A stretch of DNA of 64,000 nt. Source: Loxodes magnus (taxonomy: Eukaryota; Ciliophora; Karyorelictea; Loxodida; Loxodidae). The position numbers and the translations under genes were made by a program. The DNA is taken from NCBI GenBank assembly GCA_946699065.1, contig CAMPDV010001580.1, positions 1-64,000 of the forward strand, in the 5' to 3' direction. The notes below the pieces were generated by a model. That model searched no databases and was not told the DNA's origin. It saw nothing but the letters and a program-made list of their open reading frames with translations. Positions 12,331 to 25,139 of the stretch are shown piece after piece. Every line of letters starts with the position of its first letter. Positions within the stretch are counted from its first letter, which is position 1.

Positions 12331-14025
12331 TTCTTATTCACTTTTCTTACAAATCTTATTTAACTTCTAGATACTTTCAATCACTGATCTTCACACTCTT
12401 TTTCTTACTTTTCTTATTCACTTTTCCTAGAAATCTTATTTAACTTCTAGATACTTTCAATTACTTATCTTCACACTCTTTTATTTATTTTTCTTATTCA
12501 CTTTTCCTAGAAATCTTATTTAACTTCTAGATACTTTCAATTACTGATCTTCACACTCTTTTTCTTACTTTTCTTATTCACTTTTATTAGAAATCTTATT
12601 TAACTTCTAGATACTTTCAATTACTTATCTTCACACTCTTTTATTTATTTTTCTTATTCACTTTTCCTAGAAATCTTATTTAACTTCTAGATACTTTCAA
12701 TTACTGATCTTCACACTCTTTTTCTTACTTTTCTTATTCACTTTTATTAGAAATCTTATTTAACTTCTAGATACTTTCAATCACTGATCTTCACACTCTT
12801 TTATTTACCTTTCTTATTCACTTTTATTAGAAATCTTATTTAACTTCTGGATACTTTCAATCACTGATCTTCACACTCTTTTTCTTACTTTTCTTATTCA
12901 CTTTTCTTAGAAATCTTATTTAACTTCTAGATACTTTCAATTACTTATATTCACACTCTTTTTCTTACTTTTCTTATTCACTTCTCTCAGAAATCTTATT
13001 TAACTTCTAGATACTTTCAATTACTGATCTTCACACTCTTTTCTTATTTTTTTTATTCACTTTTCTTAGAAATCTTATTTAACTTCTGGATACTTTCAAT
13101 CACTGATCTTCACACTCTTTTTCTTTCTTTTCTTATTCACTTTTCTTACAAATCTTATTTAACTTCTGGATACTTTCAATCACTGATCTTCACACTCTTT
13201 TTCTTACTTTTCTTATTCACTTTTCTTACAAATCTTATTTAACTTCTGGATACTTTCAATCACTGATCTTCACACTCTTTTTCTTACTTTTCTTATTCAC
13301 TTTTCTTAGAAATCTTATTTAACTTCTAGATACTTTCAATTACTGATCTTCACACTCTTTTCTTACTTTTCTTATTCACTTTTATTAGAAATCTTATTTA
13401 ACTTCTAGATACTTTCAATTACTGATCTTCACACTCTCTTATTTACTTTTCTTATTCACTTTTATTAGAAATCTTATTTAACTTCTAGATACTTTCAATT
13501 ACTGATCTTCACACTCTTTTTCTTACTTTTCTTATTCACTTTTCTTAGAAATCTTATTTAACTTCTAGATACTTTCAATTACTTATCTTCACACTCTTTT
13601 TCTTACTTTTCTTATTCACTTTTATTAGAAATCTTATTTAACTTCTAGATACTTTCAATTACTGATCTTCACACTCTTTTTCTTACTTTTCTTATTCACT
13701 TTTCTTAGAAATCTTATTTAACTTCTAGATACTTTCAATTACTGATCTTCACACTCTTTTATTTACTTTTCTTATTCACTTTTCTTAGAAATCTTATTTA
13801 ACTTCTAGATACTTTCAATTACTGATCTTCACACTCTTTTATTTACTTTTCTTATTCACTTTTCCTAGAAATCTTATTTAACTTCTAGATACTTTCAATT
13901 ACTGATCTTCACACTCTTTTCTTACTTTTCTTATTCACTTTTATTAGAAATCTTATTTAACTTCTGGATACTTTCAATTACTGATCTTCACACTCTTTTT
14001 CTTACTTTTCTTATTCACTTTTCTT

Positions 14026-14505
14026 AGAAAACTTATTTATCTTCTAGATACTTTCAATTACTCATCTTCACACTCTTTTATTTACTTTTCTTATTCACTT
14101 CTCTCAGAAATCTTATTTAACTTCTAGATACTTTCAATCACTTATCTTCACACTCTTTTTCTTACTTTTCTTATTCACTTTTCTTAGAAAACTTATTTAT
14201 CTTCTAGATACTTTCAATTACTCATCTTCACACTCTTTTATTTACTTTTCTTATTCACTTCTCTCAGAAATCATATTTAACTTCTAGATACTTTCAATTA
14301 CTGATCTTCACACTCTTTTTCTTACTTTTCTTATTCACTTTTCTTAGAAAACTTATTTATCTTCTAGATACTTTCAATTACTCATCTTCACACTCTTTTA
14401 TTTACTTTTCTTATTCACTTCTCTCAGAAATCATATTTAACTTCTAGATACTTTCAATTACTGATCTTCACACTCTTTTATTTACTTTTCTTATTCACTT
14501 CTCTC
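14026..14505. repeat. Three tandem copies of the 160-bp A/B dimer
   Basis: AGAAAACTTATTTATC begins at 14026, 14186 and 14346, exactly 160 bp apart. Each is followed by ACTCATC, TTATTTAC and TTCTCTCAGAAATC. The second and third have ATCATATTTAAC in the B monomer, while the first has ATCTTATTTAAC. This is the first and most regular occurrence of a dimer found dozens of times further right. Confidence 0.85.
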
Positions 14506-15580
14506 AGAAATCTTATTTAACTTCTAGATACTTTCAATTACTGATCTTCACACTCTTTTTCTTACTTTTCTTATTCACTTTTCTTAGAAATCTTATTTAA
14601 CTTCTAGATACTTTCAATTACTGATCTTCACACTCTTTTTCTTACTTTTCTTATTCACTTTTATTAGAAATCTTATTTAACTTCTAAATACTTTCAATTA
14701 CTTATCTTCACACTCTTTTAATTATTTTTCTTATTCACTTTTCTTAGAAATCTTATTTAACTTCTAGATACTTTCAATCACTGATCTTCACACTCTTTTT
14801 CTTACTTTTCTTATTCACTTTTCCTAGAAATCTTATTTAACTTCTAGATACTTTCAATTACTGATCTTCACACTCTTTTTCTTACTTTTCTTATTCACTT
14901 TTATTAGAAATCTTATTTAACTTCTAAATACTTTCAATTACTTATCTTCACACTCTTTTAATTATTTTTCTTATTCACTTTTCTTAGAAATCTTATTTAA
15001 CTTCTAGATACTTTCAATCACTTATCTTCACACTCTTTTTCTTACTTTTCTTATTCACTTTTCCTAGAAATCTTATTTAACTTCTAGATACTTTCAATTA
15101 CTCATCTTCACACTCTTTTATTTACTTTTCTTATTCACTTCTCTCAGAAATCTTATTTAACTTCTAGATACTTTCAATTACTGATCTTCACACTCTTTTT
15201 CTTACTTTTCTTATTCACTTTTATTAGAAATCTTATTTAACTTCTGGATACTTTCAATTACTGATCTTCACACTCTTTTATTTATTTTTCTTATTCACTT
15301 TTCCTAGAAATCTTATTTAACTTCTAGATACTTTCAATCATGATCTTCACACTCTTTTATTACTTTTCTTATTCACTTTTCTTAGAAATCTTATTTAACT
15401 TCTGGATACTTTCAATTACTGATCTTCACACTCTTTTATTTACTTTTCTTATTCACTTTTATTATAAATCTTATTTAACTTCTAGATACTTTCAATTACT
15501 GATCTTCACACTCTTTTTCTTACTTTTCTTATTCACTTTTCTTAGAAATCTTATTTAACTTCTGGATACTTTCAATTACT

Positions 15581-15638
15581 GATCTTCACACTCTTTTTAT
15601 TACTTTTATTATTTAACTTCTAGATACTTTCAATTACT
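15581..15638. repeat. 58-bp deleted monomer (1 of 7)
   Basis: Counted GATC to GATC the unit is 58 bp instead of 80. CTTTTATTATT runs straight into TAACTTCTAG, so 22 bp covering the end of one unit and AGAAATCTTATT of the next are gone. The short repeat TTATT stands on both sides of the lost piece in the full-length form, as expected for a microhomology deletion. Confidence 0.95.
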
Positions 15639-15750
15639 GATCTTCACACTCTTTTTCTTACTTTTCTTATTCACTTTTCTTAGAAAACTTATTTATCTTC
15701 TAGATACTTTCAATCACTGATCTTCACACTCTTTTTCTTACTTTTCTTAT

Positions 15751-15775
15751 TCACTTTTCTTACTTTTCTTATTTA
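15751..15775. repeat. Patch-replaced monomer, copy 1
   Basis: The usual CTTAGAAATCTTA is replaced by CTTACTTTTCTTA. GAAA at 15763-15766 has become CTTT without any length change. The new string matches the T-rich part of the same monomer (CTTACTTTTCTTA, about positions 56-68), so a short template switch or conversion is likely. Confidence 0.85.
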
Positions 15776-16038
15776 ACTTCTAGATACTTTCAATTACTGA
15801 TCTTCACACTCTTTTTCTTACTTTTCTTATTCACTTTTCTTAGAAATCTTATTTAACTTCTAGATACTTTCAATTACTGATCTTCACACTCTTTTATTTA
15901 CTTTTCTTATTCACTTTTCCTAGAAATCTTATTTAACTTCTAGATACTTTCAATTACTGATCTTCACACTCTTTTAATTATTTTTCTTATTCACTTTTAT
16001 TAGAAATCTTATTTAACTTCTAGATACTTTCAATTACT

Positions 16039-16096
16039 GATCTTCACACTCTTTTTATTACTTTTATTATTTAACTTCTAGATACTTTCAATCACT
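16039..16096. repeat. 58-bp deleted monomer (2 of 7)
   Basis: It has the same 22-bp deletion join (CTTTTATTATTTAAC) as the unit at 15581. It is preceded by an AATTATTTTT monomer and followed by an AATCACTGATC monomer. That context is repeated at 16737, 31390, 32248 and 36219, so these copies descend from one event. Confidence 0.95.
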
Positions 16097-16736
16097 GATC
16101 TTCACACTCTTTTTCTTACTTTTCTTATTCACTTTTCCTAGAAATCTTATTTAACTTCTAGATACTTTCAATTACTGATCTTCACACTCTTTTTCTTACT
16201 TTTCTTATTCACTTTTCTTAGAAATCTTATTTAACTTCTAGATACTTTCAATCACTGATCTTCACACTCTTTTTCTTACTTTTCTTATTCACTTTTATTA
16301 GAAATCTTATTTAACTTCTAGATACTTTCAATCACTTATCTTCACACTCTTTTTCTTACTTTTCTTATTCACTTTTCTTAGAAAACTTATTTATCTTCTA
16401 GATACTTTCAATTACTCATCTTCACACTCTTTTATTTACTTTTCTTATTCACTTCTCTCAGAAATCATATTTAACTTCTAGATACTTTCAATTACTCATC
16501 TTCACACTCTTTTATTTACTTTTCTTATTCACTTTTATTAGAAATCTTATTTAACTTCTAGATACTTTCAATCACTGATCTTCACACTCTTTTTCTTACT
16601 TTTCTTATTCACTTCTCTCAGAAATCTTATTTAACTTCTAGATACTTTCAATTACTGATCTTCACACTCTTTTAATTATTTTTCTTATTCACTTTTATTA
16701 GAAATCTTATTTAACTTCTAGATACTTTCAATTACT

Positions 16737-16794
16737 GATCTTCACACTCTTTTTATTACTTTTATTATTTAACTTCTAGATACTTTCAATCACT
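16737..16794. repeat. 58-bp deleted monomer (3 of 7)
   Basis: It has the same deletion join and the same neighbours as the unit at 16039, 698 bp to the left. The surrounding 300 bp is therefore a local duplication inside the larger block. Confidence 0.95.
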
Positions 16795-18042
16795 GATCTT
16801 CACACTCTTTTTCTTACTTTTCTTATTCACTTTTCCTAGAAATCTTATTTAACTTCTAGATACTTTCAATTACTGATCTTCACACTCTTTTTCTTACTTT
16901 TCTTATTCACTTTTCTTAGAAATCTTATTTAACTTCTAGATACTTTCAATCATGATCTTCACACTCTTTTTCTTACTTTTCTTATTCACTTTTCTTTGAA
17001 ATCTTATTTAACTTCTAAATACTTTCAATTACTTATCTTCACACTCTTTTAATTATTTTTCTTATTCACTTTTATTAGAAATCTTATTTAACTTCTAGAT
17101 ACTTTCAATTACTGATCTTCACACTCTTTTTCTTACTTTTCTTATTCACTTTTCTTAGAAATCTTATTTAACTTCTGGATACTTTCAATCACTGATCTTC
17201 ACACTCTTTTTCTTACTTTTCTTATTCACTTTTATTAGAAATCTTATTTAACTTCTAGATACTTTCAATCACTTATCTTCACACTCTTTTTCTTACTTTT
17301 CTTATTCACTTTTCCTAGAAATCTTATTTAACTTCTAGATACTTTCAATTACTGATCTTCACACTCTTTTTCTTACTTTTCTTATTCACTTTTCCTAGAA
17401 ATCTTATTTAACTTCTAGATACTTTCAATCACTTATCTTCACACTCTTTTTCTTACTTTTCTTATTCACTTTTATTAGAAATCTTATTTAACTTCTAGAT
17501 ACTTTCAATCACTTATCTTCACACTCTTTTTCTTACTTTTCTTATTCACTTTTATTAGAAATCTTATTTAACTTCTAGATACTTTCAATTACTGATCTTC
17601 ACACTCTTTTTCTTACTTTTCTTATTCACTTTTATTAGAAATCTTATTTAACTTCTGGATACTTTCAATCACTGATCTTCACACTCTTTTTCTTACTTTT
17701 CTTATTCACTTTTCTTAGAAATCTTATTTAACTTCTAGATACTTTCAATTACTGATCTTCACACTCTTTTATTTACTTTTCTTATTCACTTTTATTAGAA
17801 ATCTTATTTAACTTCTAGATACTTTCAATCACTGATCTTCACACTCTTTTTCTTACTTTTCTTATTCACTTTTATTAGAAATCTTATTTAACTTCTAGAT
17901 ACTTTCAATTACTGATCTTCACACTCTTTTTCTTACTTTTCTTATTCACTTTTCCTAGAAATCTTATTTAACTTCTAGATACTTTCAATTACTGATCTTC
18001 ACACTCTTTTTCTTACTTTTCTTTCTCACTTTTCCTAGAAAT

Positions 18043-18165
18043 CTTATTTAACTTCAAGATACATTCAATTACTGATTTTCACACTCTTTTATTTACTTTT
18101 CTTATTTACTTTTCCTAGAAATCTTATTTAACTTCAAGATACATTCAATTACTGATTTTCACACT
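18043..18165. repeat. Two tandem copies of a diverged monomer (CAAGATACATTC type)
   Basis: Two neighbouring monomers carry the linked set ACTTCAAGATACATTC and ACTGATTTTC, next to a CTTTCTCAC variant on the left. A single monomer of this kind is present in the partner block near 33565. One unit was therefore gained here or lost there after the block was copied. Confidence 0.85.
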
Positions 18166-18399
18166 CTTTTATTTACTTTTCTTATTAACTTTTCCTAGAA
18201 ATCTTATTTAACTTCTAGATACTTTCAATTACTGATCTTCACACTCTTTTTCTTACTTTTCTTATTCACTTTTCTTAGAAATCTTATTTAACTTCTAGAT
18301 ACTTTCAATTACTGATCTTCACACTCTTTTATTTACTTTTCTTATTCACTTTTCTTAGAAATCTTATTTAACTTCTAGATACTTTCAATTACTGATCTT

Positions 18400-19800
18400 C
18401 ACACTCTTTTTCTTACTTTTCTTATTCACTTTTATTAGAAATCTTATTTAACTTCTGGATACTTTCAATCACTGATATTCACACTCTTTTTCTTACTTTT
18501 CTTATTCACTTTTATTAGAAATCTTATTTAACTTCTGGATACTTTCAATCACTGATCTTCACACTCTTTTTCTTACTTTTCTTATTCACTTTTATTAGAA
18601 ATCTTATTTAACTTCTAGATACTTTCAATTACTGATATTCACACTCTTTTTCTTACTTTTTTTATTCACTTTTCTTAGAAATCTTATTTAACTTCTAGAT
18701 ACTTTCAATTACTGTTCTTCACACTCTTTTTCTTACTTTTCTTATTCACTTTTATTAGATATCTTATTTAACTTCTGGATACTTTCAATTACTTATCTTC
18801 ACACTCTTTTTCTTACTTTTCTTATTCACTTTTCTTAGAAAACTTATTTATCTTCTAGATACTTTCAATTACTCATCTTCACACTCTTTTATTTACTTTT
18901 CTTATTCACTTTTATTATAAATCTTATTTAACTTCTAGATACTTTCAATCACTGATCTTCACACTCTTTTTCTTACTTTTCTTATTCACTTTTCTTAGAA
19001 AACTTATTTATCTTCTAGATACTTTCAATTACTCATCTTCACACTCTTTTATTTACTTTTCTTATTCACTTCTCTCAGAAATCATATTTAACTTCTAGAT
19101 ACTTTCAATTACTGATCTTCACACTCTTTTTCTTACTTTTCTTATTCACTTTTCTTAGAAAACTTATTTATCTTCTAGATACTTTCAATTACTTATCTTC
19201 ACACTCTTTTAATTATTTTTCTTATTCACTTTTATTAGAAATCTTATTTAACTTCTAGATACTTTCAATCACTTATCTTCACACTCTTTTATTTATTTTT
19301 CTTATTCACTTCTCTCAGAAATCATATTTAACTTCTAGATACTTTCAATTACTGATCTTCACACTCTTTTTCTTACTTTTCTTATTCACTTTTCTTAGAA
19401 ATCTTATTTAACTTCTAGATACTTTCAATTACTGATCTTCACACTCTTTTATTTACTTTTCTTATTCACTTTTCCTAGAAATCTTATTTAACTTCTAGAT
19501 ACTTTCAATTACTGATCTTCACACTCTTTTTCTTACTTTTCTTATTCACTTTTCCTAGAAATCTTATTTAACTTCTAGATACTTTCAATTACTGATCTTC
19601 ACACTCTTTTTCTTACTTTTCTTATTCACTTTTCTTAGAAATCTTATTTAACTTCTGGATACTTTCAATCACTGATCTTCACACTCTTTTTCTTACTTTT
19701 CTTATTCACTTTTCTTAGAAATCTTATTTAACTTCTAGATACTTTCAATCATGATCTTCACACTCTTTTATTTACTTTTCTTATTCACTTTTCTTAGAAA
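18400..19800. repeat. 1.4-kb block, copy 1 of 3 (others near 20.0 and 25.2 kb)
   Basis: The sequence of alleles is CTGGATAC, GATATTC, C65>T, ACTGTTCTTC, TTAGATATC, CTGGATAC with ACTTATC, then AGAAAAC dimers. The rare ACTGTTCTTC starts at 18711 here, at 20150 in copy 2 (+1439) and at 25429 in copy 3 (+6718). Near the right end the CATGATC unit at 19751 pairs with one at 26389 (+6638), so copy 3 lost one monomer. Confidence 0.85.
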
Positions 19801-19959
19801 TCTTATTTAACTTCTAGATACTTTCAATTACTGATCTTCACACTCTTTTTCTTACTTTTCTTATTCACTTTTCTTAGAAATCTTATTTAACTTCTAGATA
19901 CTTTCAATTACTGATCTTCACACTCTTTTATTTACTTTTCTTATTCACTTTTATTAGAA

Positions 19960-20760
19960 ATCTTATTTAACTTCTGGATACTTTCAATCACTGATCTTCA
20001 CACTCTTTTTCTTACTTTTCTTATTCACTTTTATTAGAAATCTTATTTAACTTCTAGATACTTTCAATTACTGATATTCACACTCTTTTTCTTACTTTTT
20101 TTATTCACTTTTCTTAGAAATCTTATTTAACTTCTAGATACTTTCAATTACTGTTCTTCACACTCTTTTTCTTACTTTTCTTATTCACTTTTATTAATAT
20201 CTTATTTAACTTCTGGATACTTTCAATTACTTATCTTCACACTCTTTTTCTTACTTTTCTTATTCACTTTTCTTAGAAAACTTATTTATCTTCTAGATAC
20301 TTTCAATTACTGATCTTCACACTCTTTTATTTACTTTTCTTATTCACTTTTATTAGAAATCTTATTTAACTTCTAGATACTTTCAATCACTGATCTTCAC
20401 ACTCTTTTTCTTACTTTTCTTATTCACTTTTCTTAGAAAACTTATTTATCTTCTAGATACTTTCAATTACTCATCTTCACACTCTTTTATTTACTTTTCT
20501 TATTCACTTCTCTCAGAAATCATATTTAACTTCTAGATACTTTCAATTACTGATCTTCACACTCTTTTTCTTACTTTTCTTATTCACTTTTCTTAGAAAA
20601 CTTATTTATCTTCTAGATACTTTCAATTACTCATCTTCACACTCTTTTATTTACTTTTCTTATTCACTTCTCTCAGAAATCATATTTAACTTCTAGATAC
20701 TTTCAATTACTGATCTTCACACTCTTTTATTTACTTTTCTTATTCACTTTTCTTAGAAAT
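19960..20760. repeat. 1.4-kb block, copy 2 of 3 (shorter match)
   Basis: Starting with CTGGATAC and GATATTC monomers, it carries ACTGTTCTTC at 20150, a TTAATATC version of the TTAGATATC unit, and AGAAAAC dimers near 20275, 20436 and 20596. It follows copy 1 at +1439 bp, again close to 18 monomers. Confidence 0.8.
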
Positions 20761-23700
20761 CTTATTTAACTTCTAGATACTTTCAATTACTGATATTCAC
20801 ACACTTTTTCTTACTTTTCTTATTCACTTTTCTTAGAAATCTTATTTAACTTCTAGATACTTTCAATTACTGATCTTCACACTCTTTTTCTTACTTTTCT
20901 TATTCACTTTTATTAGAAATCTTATTTAACTTCTGGATACTTTCAATCACTGATATTCACACACTTTTTCTTACTTTTCTTATTCACTTTTATTAGAAAT
21001 CTTATTTAACTTCTGGATACTTTCAATCACTGATCTTCACACTCTTTTTCTTACTTTTCTTATTCACTTTTATTAGAAATCTTATTTAACTTCTAGATAC
21101 TTTCAATTACTGATATTCACACTCTTTTTCTTACTTTTCTTATTCACTTTTATTAGAAATCTTATTTAACTTCTGGATACTTTCAATCACTGATCTTCAC
21201 ACTCTTTTTCTTACTTTTCTTATTCACTTTTATTAGAAATCTTATTTAACTTCTAGATACTTTCAATTACTGATATTCACACTCTTTTATTTACTTTTCT
21301 TATTCACTTCTCTCAGAAATCATATTTAACTTCTAGATACTTTCAATTACTGATCTTCACACTCTTTTTCTTACTTTTCTTATTCACTTTTATTAGATAT
21401 CTTATTTAACTTCTGGATACTTTCAATCACTGATATTCACACTCTTTTTCTTACTTTTTTTATTCACTTTTCTTAGAAATCTTATTTAACTTCTAGATAC
21501 TTTCAATTACTGATCTTCACACTCTTTTATTTACTTTTCTTATTCACTTTTATTAGAAATCTTATTTAACTTCTAGATACTTTCAATCACTGATCTTCAC
21601 ACTCTTTTTCTTACTTTTCTTATTCACTTTTCTTAGAAAACTTATTTATCTTCTAGATACTTTCAATTACTCATCTTCACACTCTTTTATTTATTTTTCT
21701 TATTCACTTCTCTCAGAAATCATATTTAACTTCTAGATACTTTCAATCACTGATCTTCACACTCTTTTTCTTACTTTTCTTATTCACTTTTATTAGAAAT
21801 CTTATTTAACTTCTAGATACTTTCAATTACTGATCTTCACACTCTTTTTCTTACTTTTCTTATTCACTTTTCTTTGAAATCTTATTTAACTTCTGGATAC
21901 TTTCAATCACTGATCTTCACACTCTTTTTCTTACTTTTCTTATTCACTTTTATTAGAAATCTTATTTAACTTCTAGATACTTTCAATCACTTATCTTCAC
22001 ACTCTTTTTCTTACTTTTCTTATTCACTTTTCCTAGAAATCTTATTTAACTTCTAGATACTTTCAATTACTGATCTTCACACTCTTTTTCTTACTTTTCT
22101 TATTCACTTTTCTTAGAAAACTTATTTATCTTCTAGATACTTTCAATTACTCATCTTCACACTCTTTTATTTACTTTTCTTATTCACTTCTCTCAGAAAT
22201 CATATTTAACTTCTAGATACTTTCAATCACTGATCTTCACACTCTTTTATTTATTTTTCTTATTCACTTTTCCTAGAAATCTTATTTAACTTCTAGATAC
22301 TTTCAATTACTGATCTTCACACTCTTTTTCTTACTTTTCTTATTCACTTTTCTTAGAAATCTTATTTAACTTCTAGATACTTTCAATTACTGATCTTCAC
22401 ACTCTTTTATTTACTTTTCTTATTCACTTTTCCTAGAAATCTTATTTAACTTCTAGATACTTTCAATTACTGATCTTCACACTCTTTTTCTTACTTTTCT
22501 TATTCACTTTTATTAGAAATCTTATTTAACTTCTGGATACTTTCAATCACTGATCTTCACACTCTTTTTCTTACTTTTCTTATTCACTTTTCTTAGAAAT
22601 CTTATTTAACTTCTAGATACTTTCAATTACTGATCTTCACACTCTTTTATTTACTTTTCTTATTCACTTTTCTTAGAAATCTTATTTAACTTCTAGATAC
22701 TTTCAATTACTGATCTTCACACTCTTTTTCTTACTTTTCTTATTCACTTTTATTAGAAATCTTATTTAACTTCTGGATACTTTCAATCACTGATCTTCAC
22801 ACTCTTTTTCTTACTTTTCTTATTCACTTTTCTTAGAAATCTTATTTAACTTCTAGATACTTTCAATTACTGATCTTCACACTCTTTTATTTACTTTTCT
22901 TATTCACTTTTCTTAGAAATCTTATTTAACTTCTAGATACTTTCAATTACTGATCTTCACACTCTTTTATTTACTTTTCTTATTCACTTTTATTAGAAAT
23001 CTTATTTAACTTCTGGATACTTTCAATCACTGATATTCACACACTTTTTCTTACTTTTCTTATTCACTTTTATTAGAAATCTTATTTAACTTCTGGATAC
23101 TTTCAATCACTGATCTTCACACTCTTTTTCTTACTTTTCTTATTCACTTTTATTAGAAATCTTATTTAACTTCTAGATACTTTCAATTACTGATATTCAC
23201 ACTCTTTTTCTTACTTTTTTTATTCACTTTTCTTAGAAATCTTATTTAACTTCTAGATACTTTCAATTACTCATCTTCACACTCTTTTATTTACTTTTCT
23301 TATTCACTTCTCTCAGAAATCATATTTAACTTCTAGATACTTTCAATTACTGATCTTCACACTCTCTTATTTACTTTTCTTATTCACTTTTCTTAGAAAA
23401 CTTATTTATCTTCTAGATACTTTCAATTACTCATCTTCACACTCTTTTATTTACTTTTCTTATTCACTTTTATTAGAAATCTTATTTAACTTCTAGATAC
23501 TTTCAATCACTGATCTTCACACTCTTTTTCTTACTTTTCTTATTCACTTTTCTTAGAAAACTTATTTATCTTCTAGATACTTTCAATTACTCATCTTCAC
23601 ACTCTTTTATTTACTTTTCTTATTCACTTCTCTCAGAAATCATATTTAACTTCTAGATACTTTCAATTACTGATCTTCACACTCTCTTATTTACTTTTCT

Positions 23701-25139
23701 TATTCACTTTTATTAGAAATCTTATTTAACTTCTAGATACTTTCAATTACTCATCTTCACACTCTTTTATTTACTTTTCTTATTCACTTCTCTCAGAAAT
23801 AATATTAAACTTCTAGATACTTTCAATTACTGATCTTCACACTCTTTTATTTATTTTTCTTATTCACTTCTCTCAGAAATCATATTTAACTTCTAGATAC
23901 TTTCAATTACTGATCTTCACACTCTTTTTCTTACTTTTCTTATTCACTTTTCTTAGAAATCTTATTTAACTTCTAGATACTTTCAATTACTGATCTTCAC
24001 ACTCTTTTATTTACTTTTCTTATTCACTTTTCCTAGAAATCTTATTTAACTTCTAGATACTTTCAATTACTGATCTTCACACTCTTTTTCTTACTTTTCT
24101 TATTCACTTTTCCTAGAAATCTTATTTAACTTCTAGATACTTTCAATTACTGATCTTCACACTCTTTTTCTTACTTTTCTTATTCACTTTTATTAGAAAT
24201 CTTATTTAACTTCTGGATACTTTCAATCACTGATCTTCACACTCTTTTTCTTACTTTTCTTATTCACTTTTATTAGAAATCTTATTTAACTTCTAGATAC
24301 TTTCAATCACTTATCTTCACACTCTTTTTCTTACTTTTCTTATTCACTTTTCCTAGAAATCTTATTTAACTTCTAGATACTTTCAATTACTGATCTTCAC
24401 ACTCTTTTTCTTACTTTTCTTATTCACTTTTATTAGAAATCTTATTTAACTTCTAGATACTTTCAATTACTTATCTTCACACTCTTTTAATTATTTTTCT
24501 TATTCACTTTTATTAGAAATCTTATTTAACTTCTAGATACTTTCAATCACTGATCTTCACACTCTTTTTCTTACTTTTCTTATTCACTTTTCTTAGAAAT
24601 CTTATTTAACTTCTAGATACTTTCAATCACTTATCTTCACACTCTTTTTCTTACTTTTCTTATTCACTTTTCCTAGAAATCTTATTTAACTTCTAGATAC
24701 TTTCAATTACTTATCTTCACACTCTTTTTCTTACTTTTCTTATTCACTTTTCCTAGAAATCTTATTTAACTTCTAGATACTTTCAATTACTGATCTTCAC
24801 ACTCTTTTATTTACTTTTCTTATTCACTTTTCTTAGAAATCTTATTTAACTTCTAGATACTTTCAATTACTGATCTTCACACTCTTTTTCTTACTTTTCT
24901 TATTCACTTTTATTAGAAATCTTATTTAACTTCTAGATACTTTCAATCACTGATCTTCACACTCTTTTTCTTACTTTTCTTATTCACTTCTCTCAGAAAT
25001 CTTATTTAACTTCTAGATACTTTCAATTACTGATCTTCACACTCTTTTATTTACTTTTCTTATTCACTTTTATTAGAAATCTTATTTAACTTCTGGATAC
25101 TTTCAATTACTGATCTTCACACTCTTTTTCTTACTTTTC

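Larger units (their letters stand above)
1..13990. repeat. Satellite zone 1: early-type monomers with 13-18-mer higher-order repeats
   Basis: This part is set apart by its alleles. CTTGTAGAT (C19>G), TTTCTCAGAAATCTT and TCTCTTATTTAC monomers are frequent, and I saw no AGAAAAC monomer and no CATGATC monomer before its right edge. The first AGAAAAC is at 14026 and the first CATGATC at 15339. Monomers follow each other in repeated orders over about 1.04-1.44 kb. The right edge is a change in monomer mix, not a physical junction, so it is accurate to about one monomer. Confidence 0.8.
14740..18180. repeat. Block duplication, copy 1 (partner 30090-33610)
   Basis: Monomer order and many private alleles match the partner block at a constant offset. 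The offset is 15351 bp up to about 16.2 kb and 15511 bp afterwards, because the partner has two extra monomers near 31.6-31.8 kb. Shared rare marks are three 58-bp monomers, the CTTACTTTTCTTA patch at 15759, a CTTTGAAATC monomer followed by CTAAATAC (about 16990-17030), CTTTCTCAC at 18021, and a CAAGATACATTC monomer. The last has two copies here and one in the partner. Only scattered single-base differences were noticed. Confidence 0.92.

Noticed and set aside
15455-15475. TATTATAAATC monomers as TATA-box promoters (also near 18.91, 30.01, 34.43, 39.81, 51.75 and 62.09 kb)
   Set aside because: The string is a one- or two-base variant of TATTAGAAATC in the repeat, with no gene downstream.
15340-15558. 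72-codon open frame on the plus strand, rich in Phe, Leu and Tyr, which would look like membrane segments
   Set aside because: It lies wholly in satellite DNA, starts at the accidental ATG of a CATGATC monomer, and stays open only because stop triplets happen to be absent from that frame over three monomers. No ribosome site, codon bias or domain supports it.
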